Part shown: positions 1 to 5,390 of the stretch, piece after piece | Position numbering within the stretch: the stretch's first letter is position 1 | Layout of the letters: each line of letters begins with the position of its first letter | Source of the DNA: DATEEG01 sp035525055 | Lineage (GTDB): Bacteria > Actinomycetota > Acidimicrobiia > Spongiisociales > ZC4RG35 | Length of the DNA: 7,337 nucleotides | Direction: 5' to 3' | Assembly: GCA_035525055.1 (NCBI GenBank) | Contig: DATLEZ010000145.1 | Span: 1 to 7,337, forward strand | Made by a program: the position numbers and the translations under genes | Notes under the pieces: model-generated | The model's database searches: none | Seen by the model: the letters and a program-made list of their open reading frames with translations, nothing else | Told to the model about the DNA's origin: nothing

Positions 1-33
1 GTAGTGGTCGTGGGTTAACTATCGGTTCTCCGC

Positions 34-75
34 ATGGCATGCAAGAGGTCAGGGGTTCAAATCCCCTCAGCTCCA
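34..75 (+). tRNA. 3' half of tRNA-Ala(GGC), probable attachment-site remnant
   Basis: The sequence runs from an anticodon loop ATGGCAT (anticodon GGC at 36-38), through the 3' strand of the anticodon stem and a variable loop AGGTC, into a perfect 5-bp T stem AGGGG/CCCCT (51-55 and 63-67) around TTCAAAT. It ends with the acceptor strand CAGCTCC and discriminator A75; no CCA is encoded. This matches the 3' half of bacterial tRNA-Ala(GGC). The 5' half is missing: bases 2-33 contain no strand that pairs with CAGCTCC and no D arm, and only two base pairs of the anticodon stem can form. A break exactly at the anticodon loop is typical of tyrosine-recombinase integration into tRNA genes, where one element end keeps only a copied 3' half. 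That it is an att site is inference; the tRNA identity of the fragment is secure. Confidence 0.75.
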
Positions 76-78
76 CTT

Positions 79-405
79 CCAAAAACCCTGTAATGACGGG
101 GGCTTTTGGGCTGTGCGAGTCGAGTCACGATCGAACCACTATTCGATGGGGAGCCAGTGGGGTGCCATTGCAACGGACGGGTATTAACTCGCTGCTTGGG
201 TGGAAATCGCGCTATTACTTGAATAAATGGGGTGCAACAAAGACCGTTGGAGGTCCCCGAGCACGCGGTTAAGAGCAGAAAAAGTCAAGGATTGGCGTCG
301 ATTTTCCTGTCCACTCCGCTCAGCACCACATAATCGACGATCGACCGCAATAACACCTGTGGCTGCAAACAGTCCCGATGAGGCGAAGTGTGTAGGTTGG
401 ATGAC
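79..405. other. gene-free stretch between tRNA fragment and IS
   Basis: No convincing gene is visible here. Open frames exist on both strands, but they have no ribosome binding site, no recognisable motif and no third-position GC bias, unlike the real genes in this window. An integrase gene would be expected next to a functional tRNA attachment site; none is present. Confidence 0.5.
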
Positions 406-426
406 CTAGTGGTCCGTCGCTGATAT
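406..426 (+). repeat. left terminal inverted repeat of the IS
   Basis: The outer 15 bases, CTAGTGGTCCGTCGC, match the right end perfectly in inverse orientation. After that, most but not all bases agree (TGATAT here against GGATTT at the right end). The inner part contains TATAGCT, which could serve as a -10 box for the transposase, but I see no clear -35 partner. Confidence 0.9.
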
Positions 427-1562
427 AGCTGTAGTGGCTAGGGTGGGGGGATGACTACAAAGCTTGCGGCGCTACCACTGGATGTTTCTGATGGGCAGCG
501 GGTTGCGCTTGAACGGATGGCTCGGTCGTCGTCGTTGCCGCACCGCTCGGTGGTTCAGGCCAAGGCGCTGTTGCTTTCGGCTGATGGTGTTGCGATCTAC
601 GAGGTGGCCAGGCAGCTGCAGGTGGCATCGAATTCGGTGCGTAGCTGGCGTCGTCGCTTCGCCGAGTTGGGGGTTGATGGGGTGGGGGTGATCGCATCCG
701 GTCGAGGCCGTAGGTCGTGGTTGGAAGAAGGCACGGTGACCGAGGTGGTGCGGGTCACGTTGGAGGAGTTGCCCGACGACGGCTCGACGCAGTGGAGCAC
801 ACGCACCCTGGCCAGGCGTCTCGGGATCGGTAAGGACACGGTGGCTCGGATCTGGCGGGATCATCAACTCAAACCGTGGAGGGTGGAAACGTTCAAGGTG
901 TCGACCGATCCCGACTTCGAGGCCAAGCTGGTCGACGTGGTCGGCCTCTATCTCGATCCGCCCGAGCGGGCGATCGTGTTCAGCTTCGATGAGAAGACCC
1001 AGGTCCAGGCGCTCGATCGGACCCAGCCGTCGCTGCCGATGATGAAGGGACGAGCCGGCACCATGACCCACGACTACCGCCGGCACGGCACCACCGACCT
1101 GTTCGCCGCCATGAACGTCGCCACCGGCGAGGTGATCTATGACACCAGGCGGCGACATACCGGTAAAGACGTGTTGGCCTTCTTCAAATGGATCGACCTG
1201 CACGTCCCCCACCACCTCGACATCCACGTTGTGCTCGACAACCTCTCGGCCCACAAGGCCGAGCCGGTCCGCAAATGGCTCGCACACTCCAAACGTGACC
1301 GGTGGCACCTGCACTTCACACCGACCAGCTCATCCTGGCTGAACCTCGTCGAGGGCTGGTTCTCACAGCTCACCGAACGCCGGCTGAAAAAGGGCACGTT
1401 CTCCTCGGTCGACGAGCTGCAAGAGGCGATCGAACTCTGGGCCGAGCATTGGAACGACAACCCCAAACCCTTCGTCTGGCACAAACCTGCAAAAGAGATC
1501 ATCACAAAAATGCGACGTGGCAGAGCGGCGCTCGCTTCAGTCAAATCCGCGACGGACCACTA
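407..1562 (+). mobile_element. IS630-family insertion sequence, apparently complete
   Basis: A single transposase gene is bounded by near-identical terminal inverted repeats and flanked by a duplicated TA (407-408 and 1561-1562), giving an element body of 409-1560, about 1.15 kb. Both the TA duplication and the length are standard for IS630 relatives. The extended flanks read CTAG on each side, so the original target was probably a single CTAG. Removing the element and one TA leaves an uninterrupted junction from ...GGATGAC into CTAG and then ACAAAACC. The intact ORF and well-matched ends suggest a recent insertion. It landed in non-coding DNA: the reconstructed junction does not restore any reading frame I can recognise. 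Confidence 0.9.
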
Positions 1563-1563
1563 G
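451..1563 (+). CDS. IS630-family DDE transposase
   Basis: This 370-residue transposase is predicted to cut and join the element's ends at TA targets. Two N-terminal helix-turn-helix segments for binding the inverted repeats are visible: one around residues 45-70 (VAIYEVARQL then SVRSWRRRF) and a winged one around 112-140 (TLARRLGIGKDTVARIWRD). The DDE catalytic core follows. The first Asp is D180 in FSFDEKTQ, the second is D263 in VVLDNLSAHK, and the Glu is E301 in SSWLNLVEGWF. All three sit in the usual IS630/Tc1-mariner contexts, and the protein has the full family length with no frameshift. The ATG follows a G-rich run (GGGTGGGGGG) without a well-spaced Shine-Dalgarno, so expression may be weak. 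The stop TAG is formed by the TA duplication plus the next flanking base. Family assignment is secure; present activity is unknown. Confidence 0.95.
   Translation: MTTKLAALPLDVSDGQRVALERMARSSSLPHRSVVQAKALLLSADGVAIYEVARQLQVASNSVRSWRRRFAELGVDGVGVIASGRGRRSWLEEGTVTEVVRVTLEELPDDGSTQWSTRTLARRLGIGKDTVARIWRDHQLKPWRVETFKVSTDPDFEAKLVDVVGLYLDPPERAIVFSFDEKTQVQALDRTQPSLPMMKGRAGTMTHDYRRHGTTDLFAAMNVATGEVIYDTRRRHTGKDVLAFFKWIDLHVPHHLDIHVVLDNLSAHKAEPVRKWLAHSKRDRWHLHFTPTSSSWLNLVEGWFSQLTERRLKKGTFSSVDELQEAIELWAEHWNDNPKPFVWHKPAKEIITKMRRGRAALASVKSATDH
1543..1563 (-). repeat. right terminal inverted repeat of the IS
   Basis: This is the reverse complement of the left end, with 15 perfect outer bases. It lies entirely inside the transposase coding sequence and encodes the last residues of the protein, so the gene and the transposon end overlap. 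Confidence 0.9.
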
Positions 1564-1912
1564 ACAAAACCGTGCATGGGCTGTCGGAAGTCGGCGTCGG
1601 CTCGTTCGTCACGTCTCAAGGAGTGTCCGGAGTTCGAATACTGCACCGTTGCGACTACCAGGGGAAATGCATCGTCGGAGTTCCCGTCTCCACCCTGGTC
1701 AAGGTGCAGACGCGGGCTTCAGGCGACACCAGAGCGCAGATCACGCCCGCCGAGCAGGCTGGGCCGCCCGTCTCTCGTCCCGCAGTTGTCCCGCAGACGA
1801 CATCACCGCGTCACGGCGCGGGGTCGAGGATTGAGCCCTCGGGCGGCGGCTCATCGTTCTACGCGAGGAAGTCGTAGAAGCCCCGATCGGGACCGGCGAT
1901 GGCGCGCCACGG
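1564..1912. other. gene-free stretch right of the IS
   Basis: I see no supported gene in these roughly 350 bases. Frames are open on both strands but lack start signals and recognisable motifs. The only structure is the direct repeat at 1777-1796. The area continues the non-coding DNA left of the IS and is probably part of the same scarred region. Confidence 0.45.
1777..1796 (+). repeat. 9-bp direct repeat, two copies at 11-bp spacing
   Basis: GTCCCGCAG occurs at 1777-1785 and again at 1788-1796, separated by TT. The 11-base period places both copies on nearly the same face of the helix, as for paired protein-binding sites. Integrase arm-type sites have this kind of size and arrangement, and the truncated tRNA upstream would fit. 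The function is inference only. Confidence 0.5.
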
Positions 1913-2092
1913 TCAGCTGACCCGCGCGCCGTCGGCACCGTTGGCAGCCGGCTGGTAGGAAAGGATGACGATGCCCGACGCAAGCGTCCGGATCCCCCAC
2001 GCTTCGTCAAAGAGCGCGCGGATCGATGTGATCTCGCGCGGTGCAAACCCGTCGCCCGTGACCGCCCTCACGGGATGTCGATTAGGCGTGTC
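1913..2092 (-). pseudogene. orphan coding-like frame, probable 3' gene remnant
   Basis: This minus-strand frame is bounded upstream by a TAG at 2093-2095 and ends with TGA at 1913-1915. It encodes about 59 residues, including the segments GDGFAPREITSIRALFDEAW and GIRTLASGIVILSYQPAANG. Third codon positions are mostly G or C and the composition looks like a folded protein, unlike the Arg/Ser-rich overlapping frames. No ATG is present; a GTG at 2069-2071 has no ribosome binding site. I therefore read it as the C-terminal stub of a gene whose 5' part is gone. I do not recognise the family. It could instead be a small gene starting at that GTG. Confidence 0.4.
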
Positions 2093-2128
2093 CTAGATCC
2101 TCGAGGACTCGGTTCTCACAGCCACTTT

Positions 2129-2752
2129 TCATCTCGTATCGCGCCGGGATATGAAGCAGAAGCAGTATTCGTCGACATCGCCCGATGCGAGGAAGCGCAG
2201 GTTGTCGACCATTTGGTTGTGACCGCCCGCGAAGGATCGAAACGCGCCGTTCGCCTCCGGGATTCTCAGTTCGTAGGTTCCGTGCAGGAACGACCCACCA
2301 CACCCGTCGGGAACAGAGACGAGATTCGAGTTCGGCGTGAACTCCATCGCGATCGCGCCACCGGGGAGGTCGTATGCACACAGCATGCCGGTGAACTGCA
2401 CGTAGAAGTCGCCGATCGTCTCGAGCACATTCGTGTGACCCGCAGTTCCGATCACCGGGTAGATCTTCGTCGTCGAGTACGAACCATCACTCAGATCCAC
2501 GGTGGACAGACCGAGATCGGGGCCATTGACCACGGGCGAAAACAGACCCTTCAGCAGGAGCACAAGAGGAGCTTTCGGAGCCTTCTCTGCGGCCATCGCC
2601 GGCTCCGGGCCGCCAAGCAGAGTGACGAACGCCCCACCGAGCGCCGCGCCGATCGCGGCTCTTCGAGTGATCACGCCCTGGTTGGTCGGCTGGGAGTCTT
2701 CACTGACTTCCGCATGTTCGATTCGGGATCGATCTGAGAGAAAACGGTCCAT
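2129..2752 (-). CDS. Tat-exported protein of unknown function
   Basis: This 207-residue protein has a twin-arginine signal. R30-R31 (ITRRAAIG) is followed by a hydrophobic stretch (residues 32-48) and a likely cleavage site at AMA|AEK after residue 54. Such proteins fold in the cytoplasm before export. The mature part (about 153 residues) is Gly-, Asp- and hydrophobic-rich with alternating short segments that suggest beta structure. It carries four cysteines (C125, C151, C198, C200), the last two forming CFCF near the C-terminus, plus a GGHNQMVDNL segment. A small beta-barrel resembling the dirigent/allene-oxide-cyclase type is a weak guess. The ATG has a strong Shine-Dalgarno, AGGAGG at 2758-2763 with a 5-base spacer, which fixes the start. 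It is monocistronic in appearance: the next gene upstream lies over 400 bases away. The reading frame and export signal are firm; the function is not known. Confidence 0.75.
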   Translation of the reverse strand: MDRFLSDRSRIEHAEVSEDSQPTNQGVITRRAAIGAALGGAFVTLLGGPEPAMAAEKAPKAPLVLLLKGLFSPVVNGPDLGLSTVDLSDGSYSTTKIYPVIGTAGHTNVLETIGDFYVQFTGMLCAYDLPGGAIAMEFTPNSNLVSVPDGCGGSFLHGTYELRIPEANGAFRSFAGGHNQMVDNLRFLASGDVDEYCFCFISRRDTR

Positions 2753-2834
2753 GGTCCCCTCCTCTTCCGCTCGCGGCCGGGCATGTCGGGCGGGACGGAA
2801 CCAAAGGTATGGACGCCAAAAGCCCCGAGGCGCC

Positions 2835-2868
2835 TACAAAAAGTTTACTCCTTTGTAAGCACCTAGGC
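2835..2868. promoter_or_regulatory. nested inverted repeats upstream of the Tat protein gene, possible operator
   Basis: About 80-115 bases upstream of the start codon at 2752 there is TACAAA (2835-2840) with TTTGTA (2852-2857). Overlapping it is TTAC-N6-GTAA (2845-2848 and 2855-2858), followed by a CCTAGG palindrome (2862-2867). This AT-rich patch stands out in GC-rich surroundings and lies where a promoter or repressor site would be. TTAC-N6-GTAA has the look of a TetR-type operator, but no regulator gene is nearby. Confidence 0.35.
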
Positions 2869-2883
2869 AATCGGCCGACAAAG

Positions 2884-2928
2884 GAACAAGAGCCTGGCGG
2901 GACGATCCAATCCCCGCTTCCCTTGTTC
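2884..2928. repeat. imperfect hairpin-forming inverted repeat
   Basis: GAACAAG (2884-2890) pairs with CTTGTTC (2922-2928), and inside them GCGGG (2897-2901) pairs with CCCGC (2913-2917). Together they give a two-storey stem. No T tract follows on either strand, so it is not a standard terminator. It lies in the 5' region of the Tat protein gene. Confidence 0.45.
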
Positions 2929-3082
2929 GGCGCCGGGCGGGCAGAATCCGTCCGGAGATGAGGGGTCAACAGGCTCGGACGACCGTCCCCGCCATTCATG
3001 AGCGGTTAGTCATCTCGGACAAGAGAGGAGCCTTCCAGGAGCGGCCATCGCGGGCCCATCCTTCAGAGGGTGCGATGGGACG

Positions 3083-3114
3083 GTCAGTCGCGCAATTCGA
3101 TTCGGACGACTGAC
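3083..3114. repeat. 8-bp perfect inverted repeat downstream of the cytochrome gene
   Basis: GTCAGTCG (3083-3090) and CGACTGAC (3107-3114) are separated by 16 bases. The repeat lies 60-90 bases past the cytochrome stop codon and overlaps the end of the coding-like remnant there. It could stabilise a transcript end. There is no T tract, so a rho-independent terminator is not supported. Confidence 0.45.
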
Positions 3115-3179
3115 ATCTTCTCTCGCCGAATGGCCTCGAGCCCCTCGCCATGAGTCGGAGGCCGATCGAGGTTGATCAA
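3084..3179 (-). pseudogene. coding-like remnant overlapping the cytochrome stop codon
   Basis: A minus-strand frame from TTG at 3177-3179 to TGA at 3084-3086 encodes 31 residues (LINLDRPPTHGEGLEAIRRE, then KMSVVRIELRD). Codon use and composition look like a real protein. The frame is open further upstream, to a TAA at 3210-3212, so it overlaps the last part of the cytochrome gene in a different frame. The TTG overlaps the cytochrome TGA as TTGA, a geometry that can allow translational coupling. A remnant of another gene fused behind the cytochrome is the simpler reading. No family recognised. Confidence 0.3.
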
Positions 3180-3724
3180 AAACGGGCTCCGAACAGGGCG
3201 TTTCGCGCGTTACCCGGGAACAGCATCCCGGCCTCGACAGAACGGAGTGCGGCACCGCTGATTCGGACATGTCTCATCCCTCGGGCTTGGGTTTGCTGCT
3301 CGTTGACTCGTTGCTGATACTCCCGTTCTTCTGGTCCCCAATTGGCCTTGAAGAACTCGAGGATGGCACCGATATCGTCGTCGCTCAGCTTGTCCCCGTA
3401 TGAGGGCATCTTTGATTGGGGAAAGTCGGATCCGTTACGGATGATCTCGAGGAGAACCTGATCGGAATGGTGCCAGGTATGGCCTGATGAGTCGTGTGGG
3501 GGCGGCGGATAGGACCCATCGTCATTGGGCGTCCTCCACTCGGGGTCTCCGGACAGGTCGGTCTGGTGACACGAAGCGCAATGCTTTTGATACAGCTCTC
3601 CGCCCCGTGCCAGCCGTTGTTGCTCGAGGGGGGCTGCTGAGTCCGAGCCGCCGTCTGGGGCACAGGCCGAGATGATGGCGACCGAGGCCAAGATCACCCC
3701 GATCGACTTGATGGAGCTGACCAA
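3176..3724 (-). CDS. c-type cytochrome lipoprotein (monoheme)
   Basis: This 182-residue electron carrier is exported and probably anchored to the outer face of the membrane. A short signal peptide ends in a lipobox IISAC with the lipid-accepting C21. The heme-binding CASCH is at 49-53 and the likely distal ligand is M106 in SKMPSYGDKLSDDDI. Between them is PPPPHDSSGHTWHHSD (residues 73-88), a His-rich segment seen in a family of small environmental cytochromes. A typical ending would fall near residue 149, after FKANWGPEEREYQQRVNEQQ. The remaining 33 or so residues have no counterpart I know and may come from a lost stop or frameshift. The start is TTG: a TAA lies two codons upstream and the next Met is M106. 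The ribosome binding site is weak. The redox partner is unknown; no oxidase or dehydrogenase gene is in the window. Confidence 0.85.
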   Translation of the reverse strand: MVSSIKSIGVILASVAIISACAPDGGSDSAAPLEQQRLARGGELYQKHCASCHQTDLSGDPEWRTPNDDGSYPPPPHDSSGHTWHHSDQVLLEIIRNGSDFPQSKMPSYGDKLSDDDIGAILEFFKANWGPEEREYQQRVNEQQTQARGMRHVRISGAALRSVEAGMLFPGNARNALFGARF

Positions 3725-3890
3725 CTTTTACGCCCCGATCCTGATCGGCCGCTTCATCCCGGCGTTACGAAACCCGAAAGACAAGCCAGCGTGCCGACGT
3801 GGTCGTTGGCGTTGTTCCGACGCCTCCAGCAATCCGGGGTAGCCGAAGGCCCAGCGCCCTGCGTATCGACATTGCCTGCCCCCCAGTCGG

Positions 3891-3924
3891 GCTCGGATCG
3901 ATCCTCGAGCAGGAGGCGCCTCCT
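3891..3924. terminator. tandem palindromes at the 3' end of the cNMP-domain gene
   Basis: GCTC-GGATCGATCC-TC-GAGC (3891-3910, bulged) directly abuts the perfect 14-bp palindrome AGGAGGCGCCTCCT (3911-3924), which reaches into the TGA of the gene at 3924-3926. Transcribed on the minus strand, they could form two GC-rich hairpins just past the stop codon. There is no T tract, so this is a possible transcript end or stabiliser rather than a proven terminator. Confidence 0.35.
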
Positions 3925-4949
3925 CAAGCAGGCGGCGGGGAGGGGGGCCCCTTCTCCGAGTCGGGCATGGCGAGATGGTGTGTGCGTAGCTCGGTGAGGA
4001 GGGTCTTGTCGATCTGGTCGGCGGGAAGGACCGCAACCCGTGCCGGGGTAACCGCCCGCAACGTCGAGGTTCGATGACCGCCTTCCATCATCGAGCGCTC
4101 CCCCAAGATTGCCCCCGGGGCTACCTCAGTCACTAGCTCTTCGTCGACCTCGACCGCCAGTATCCCGTCGAGGAGCAGGAAGAGGTCCTGGCCGCTGTCG
4201 CCCTGTTTGACCAGCGTCTCACCCACCTTGAGCCGGAATGGCTCCGGTTTGAACCCTGACTGCATTAGCTTCCTCGAAATGTGACGCTCGACTTCATACT
4301 CAGCCGCGCCGACCAGGGCCGGCGAGTCCTGGCCGCCCCACGGTGTCTCTTCGCCGAAGGCGTGCTGCATCCAGTTGTCGAGGTCGATCAGACCCGACTT
4401 GGCGATGGGCCGGCCTTCATCGTCGTACATCCAGTGCCGGGGGAAGGTGCTCGCACCCACGAGATCTTGATCCGCCGAGCCGCTGGCGTGCATCGTCAAG
4501 GCCAGGGTCGTCCAGGCGACCGGGGAAGTGATGCGGATGAAGGGGGGATGCGGGACCCGGCGGGGGAGGGGAGCGCCGGTCCGTCCCCCCGCCGTTTGGA
4601 TGAATCGCACCCACCCGTCTCCTTGCTCGGGTTCGGGTCGGAGATCGGGAAAGGGGACCGCTGGAATCGTCACGTCCCGGCCTCCCAGGTGGAGGGTGGT
4701 CGAGCCGATCATCCCTCCACCCTCCTGCCCGAAGTCGACGATCTCGCCGTCCTCAACCTCGATCCAACCGCGGAGCACGTTGGCGAACCGGAAGCCATCC
4801 GATTGCCGCAGCCCCTCCAAGTCGTCGAGGAGGTCAGGAGGAGGCTGGTCGTAGTGGGCGACCCCGAGCGTGATCGGGATCTGCATCATCCCCTCGAATG
4901 CGCCCGGTGTAATCCAAGAGACTGACGTGATCGATGACTCGAATCGCAT
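3924..4949 (-). CDS. two-part protein with C-terminal cyclic-nucleotide-binding domain
   Basis: This 341-residue, probably cytoplasmic protein has a C-terminal domain (about residues 228-322) of the CRP/cNMP-binding type. It shows GETLVKQGDSGQDLFLLLDG, the glycine-turn jelly-roll pattern, then the phosphate-binding cassette GAILGERSMMEGGHRTSTLR with G283-E284 and R293-T294. These are the positions that hold the ribose and phosphate of cAMP or cGMP. No helix-turn-helix follows, so it is not a CRP-type transcription factor. The N-terminal 220 residues form a separate region without a domain I can name. It has ordered motifs such as FRFANVLRGWIEVEDGEIVD, a GGG run, VRFIQTAGGRTGAP, AWTTLALT and GASTFPRHWMYDDEG, and resembles actinobacterial proteins annotated only by their cNMP domain. 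The tail (332-341) is Pro-rich and disordered. The ATG has AAGGGA at 4959-4964, 9 bases upstream. Ligand and output are unknown. Confidence 0.85.
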   Translation of the reverse strand: MRFESSITSVSWITPGAFEGMMQIPITLGVAHYDQPPPDLLDDLEGLRQSDGFRFANVLRGWIEVEDGEIVDFGQEGGGMIGSTTLHLGGRDVTIPAVPFPDLRPEPEQGDGWVRFIQTAGGRTGAPLPRRVPHPPFIRITSPVAWTTLALTMHASGSADQDLVGASTFPRHWMYDDEGRPIAKSGLIDLDNWMQHAFGEETPWGGQDSPALVGAAEYEVERHISRKLMQSGFKPEPFRLKVGETLVKQGDSGQDLFLLLDGILAVEVDEELVTEVAPGAILGERSMMEGGHRTSTLRAVTPARVAVLPADQIDKTLLTELRTHHLAMPDSEKGPPSPPPA

Positions 4950-5237
4950 GATGACGTGTCCCTTTTTTGAAGCTCATTCACTCTATCGCGAATAGGCCCG
5001 AGGCTGCGGGCCACGAGTGGGCGAGTTCCATCCGGCGGGGCATCTCCCCTGGCACCGGCGGCTCCGTGCGACAATCGCGCATGCGATCGGAGGTCTGGTT
5101 CCGAGTGGGTGGAGTCTGCGCCATGCTGGGTGGCGCCTGTCGGGTTGTGAAGAGCGGTTCCATCCTGGTGACGGGACCGTGTTATCTCAAGGCTCCTCGC
5201 TTCGACCGCAGGCCTGCACGACCAGCGCCCTACCAAG
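4950..5237. other. intergenic stretch with one short hairpin
   Basis: No gene is supported. It is the upstream region of the cNMP-domain gene and includes its ribosome binding site (4959-4964). GGCCCG (4995-5000) and CGGGCC (5007-5012) form a 6-bp stem that could lie in the 5' leader of that gene. No promoter is clear by eye. Confidence 0.4.
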
Positions 5238-5390
5238 TCAACACCTAACAGAGGCGGACTTGCCGTTCGGCGCTATTTGAGCCGAACGAGCCTTATCGCA
5301 AAAGAACCCGAAGTCCTGATCGAGGATCATTGCCATGTCCAGCTGCGGGTCGACCTCCCACAAGTCCACCGTCGGAAAAAGCGGCCAGCG
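5238..5390 (-). pseudogene. in-frame coding-like continuation after the monooxygenase-like gene
   Basis: Directly after the TGA at 5391-5393, the same frame stays open for about 50 codons, to a TGA at 5238-5240. It begins RWPLFPTVDLWEVDPQLDMA and continues MILDQDFGFFCDKARSA. The first two thirds have GC-rich third positions and a protein-like composition. It could be the lost C-terminal part of the upstream gene after a stop mutation, a readthrough extension (the stop context is TGA-C, a leaky one), or a 43-residue ORF from GTG at 5367-5369. That GTG has no visible ribosome binding site. No family recognised. Confidence 0.3.
5264..5288. terminator. 8-bp perfect stem-loop downstream of the monooxygenase-like gene
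   Basis: CGTTCGGC (5264-5271) and GCCGAACG (5281-5288) enclose a 9-base loop. It sits about 100 bases past the stop of the minus-strand gene at 5391. It may end or protect that transcript, but no run of T follows on the minus strand, so the terminator call is weak. Confidence 0.35.

Noticed and set aside
39..272. Open frame starting inside the tRNA fragment (MQEVRGSNPLSS...)
   Set aside because: The first residues are translated tRNA sequence; this is a common false gene call, with no ribosome binding site.
190..400. Long minus-strand open frame between the tRNA fragment and the IS
   Set aside because: No start signal, no motif, no third-position bias; removing the IS gives a TAG at the junction, so it is not a gene split by the insertion.
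472..1314. 280-codon minus-strand frame opposite the transposase
   Set aside because: It is antisense to a complete DDE transposase and arises from the GC-rich codon pattern of that gene; no domain of its own.
1628..1645. GGAGTTCGAATAC, resembling a tRNA T loop
   Set aside because: The flanking five bases on each side do not pair (CGGAG against ACTGC), and no acceptor or anticodon arm is visible.
1302..1877. 191-codon plus-strand frame crossing the end of the IS
   Set aside because: It begins within the transposase in another frame and crosses the IS boundary, so it cannot be an ancestral gene; composition is not protein-like.
2075..2737. 220-codon plus-strand frame opposite the Tat protein
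   Set aside because: Arg-rich shadow of the minus-strand gene, which has a strong Shine-Dalgarno and a clear signal peptide.
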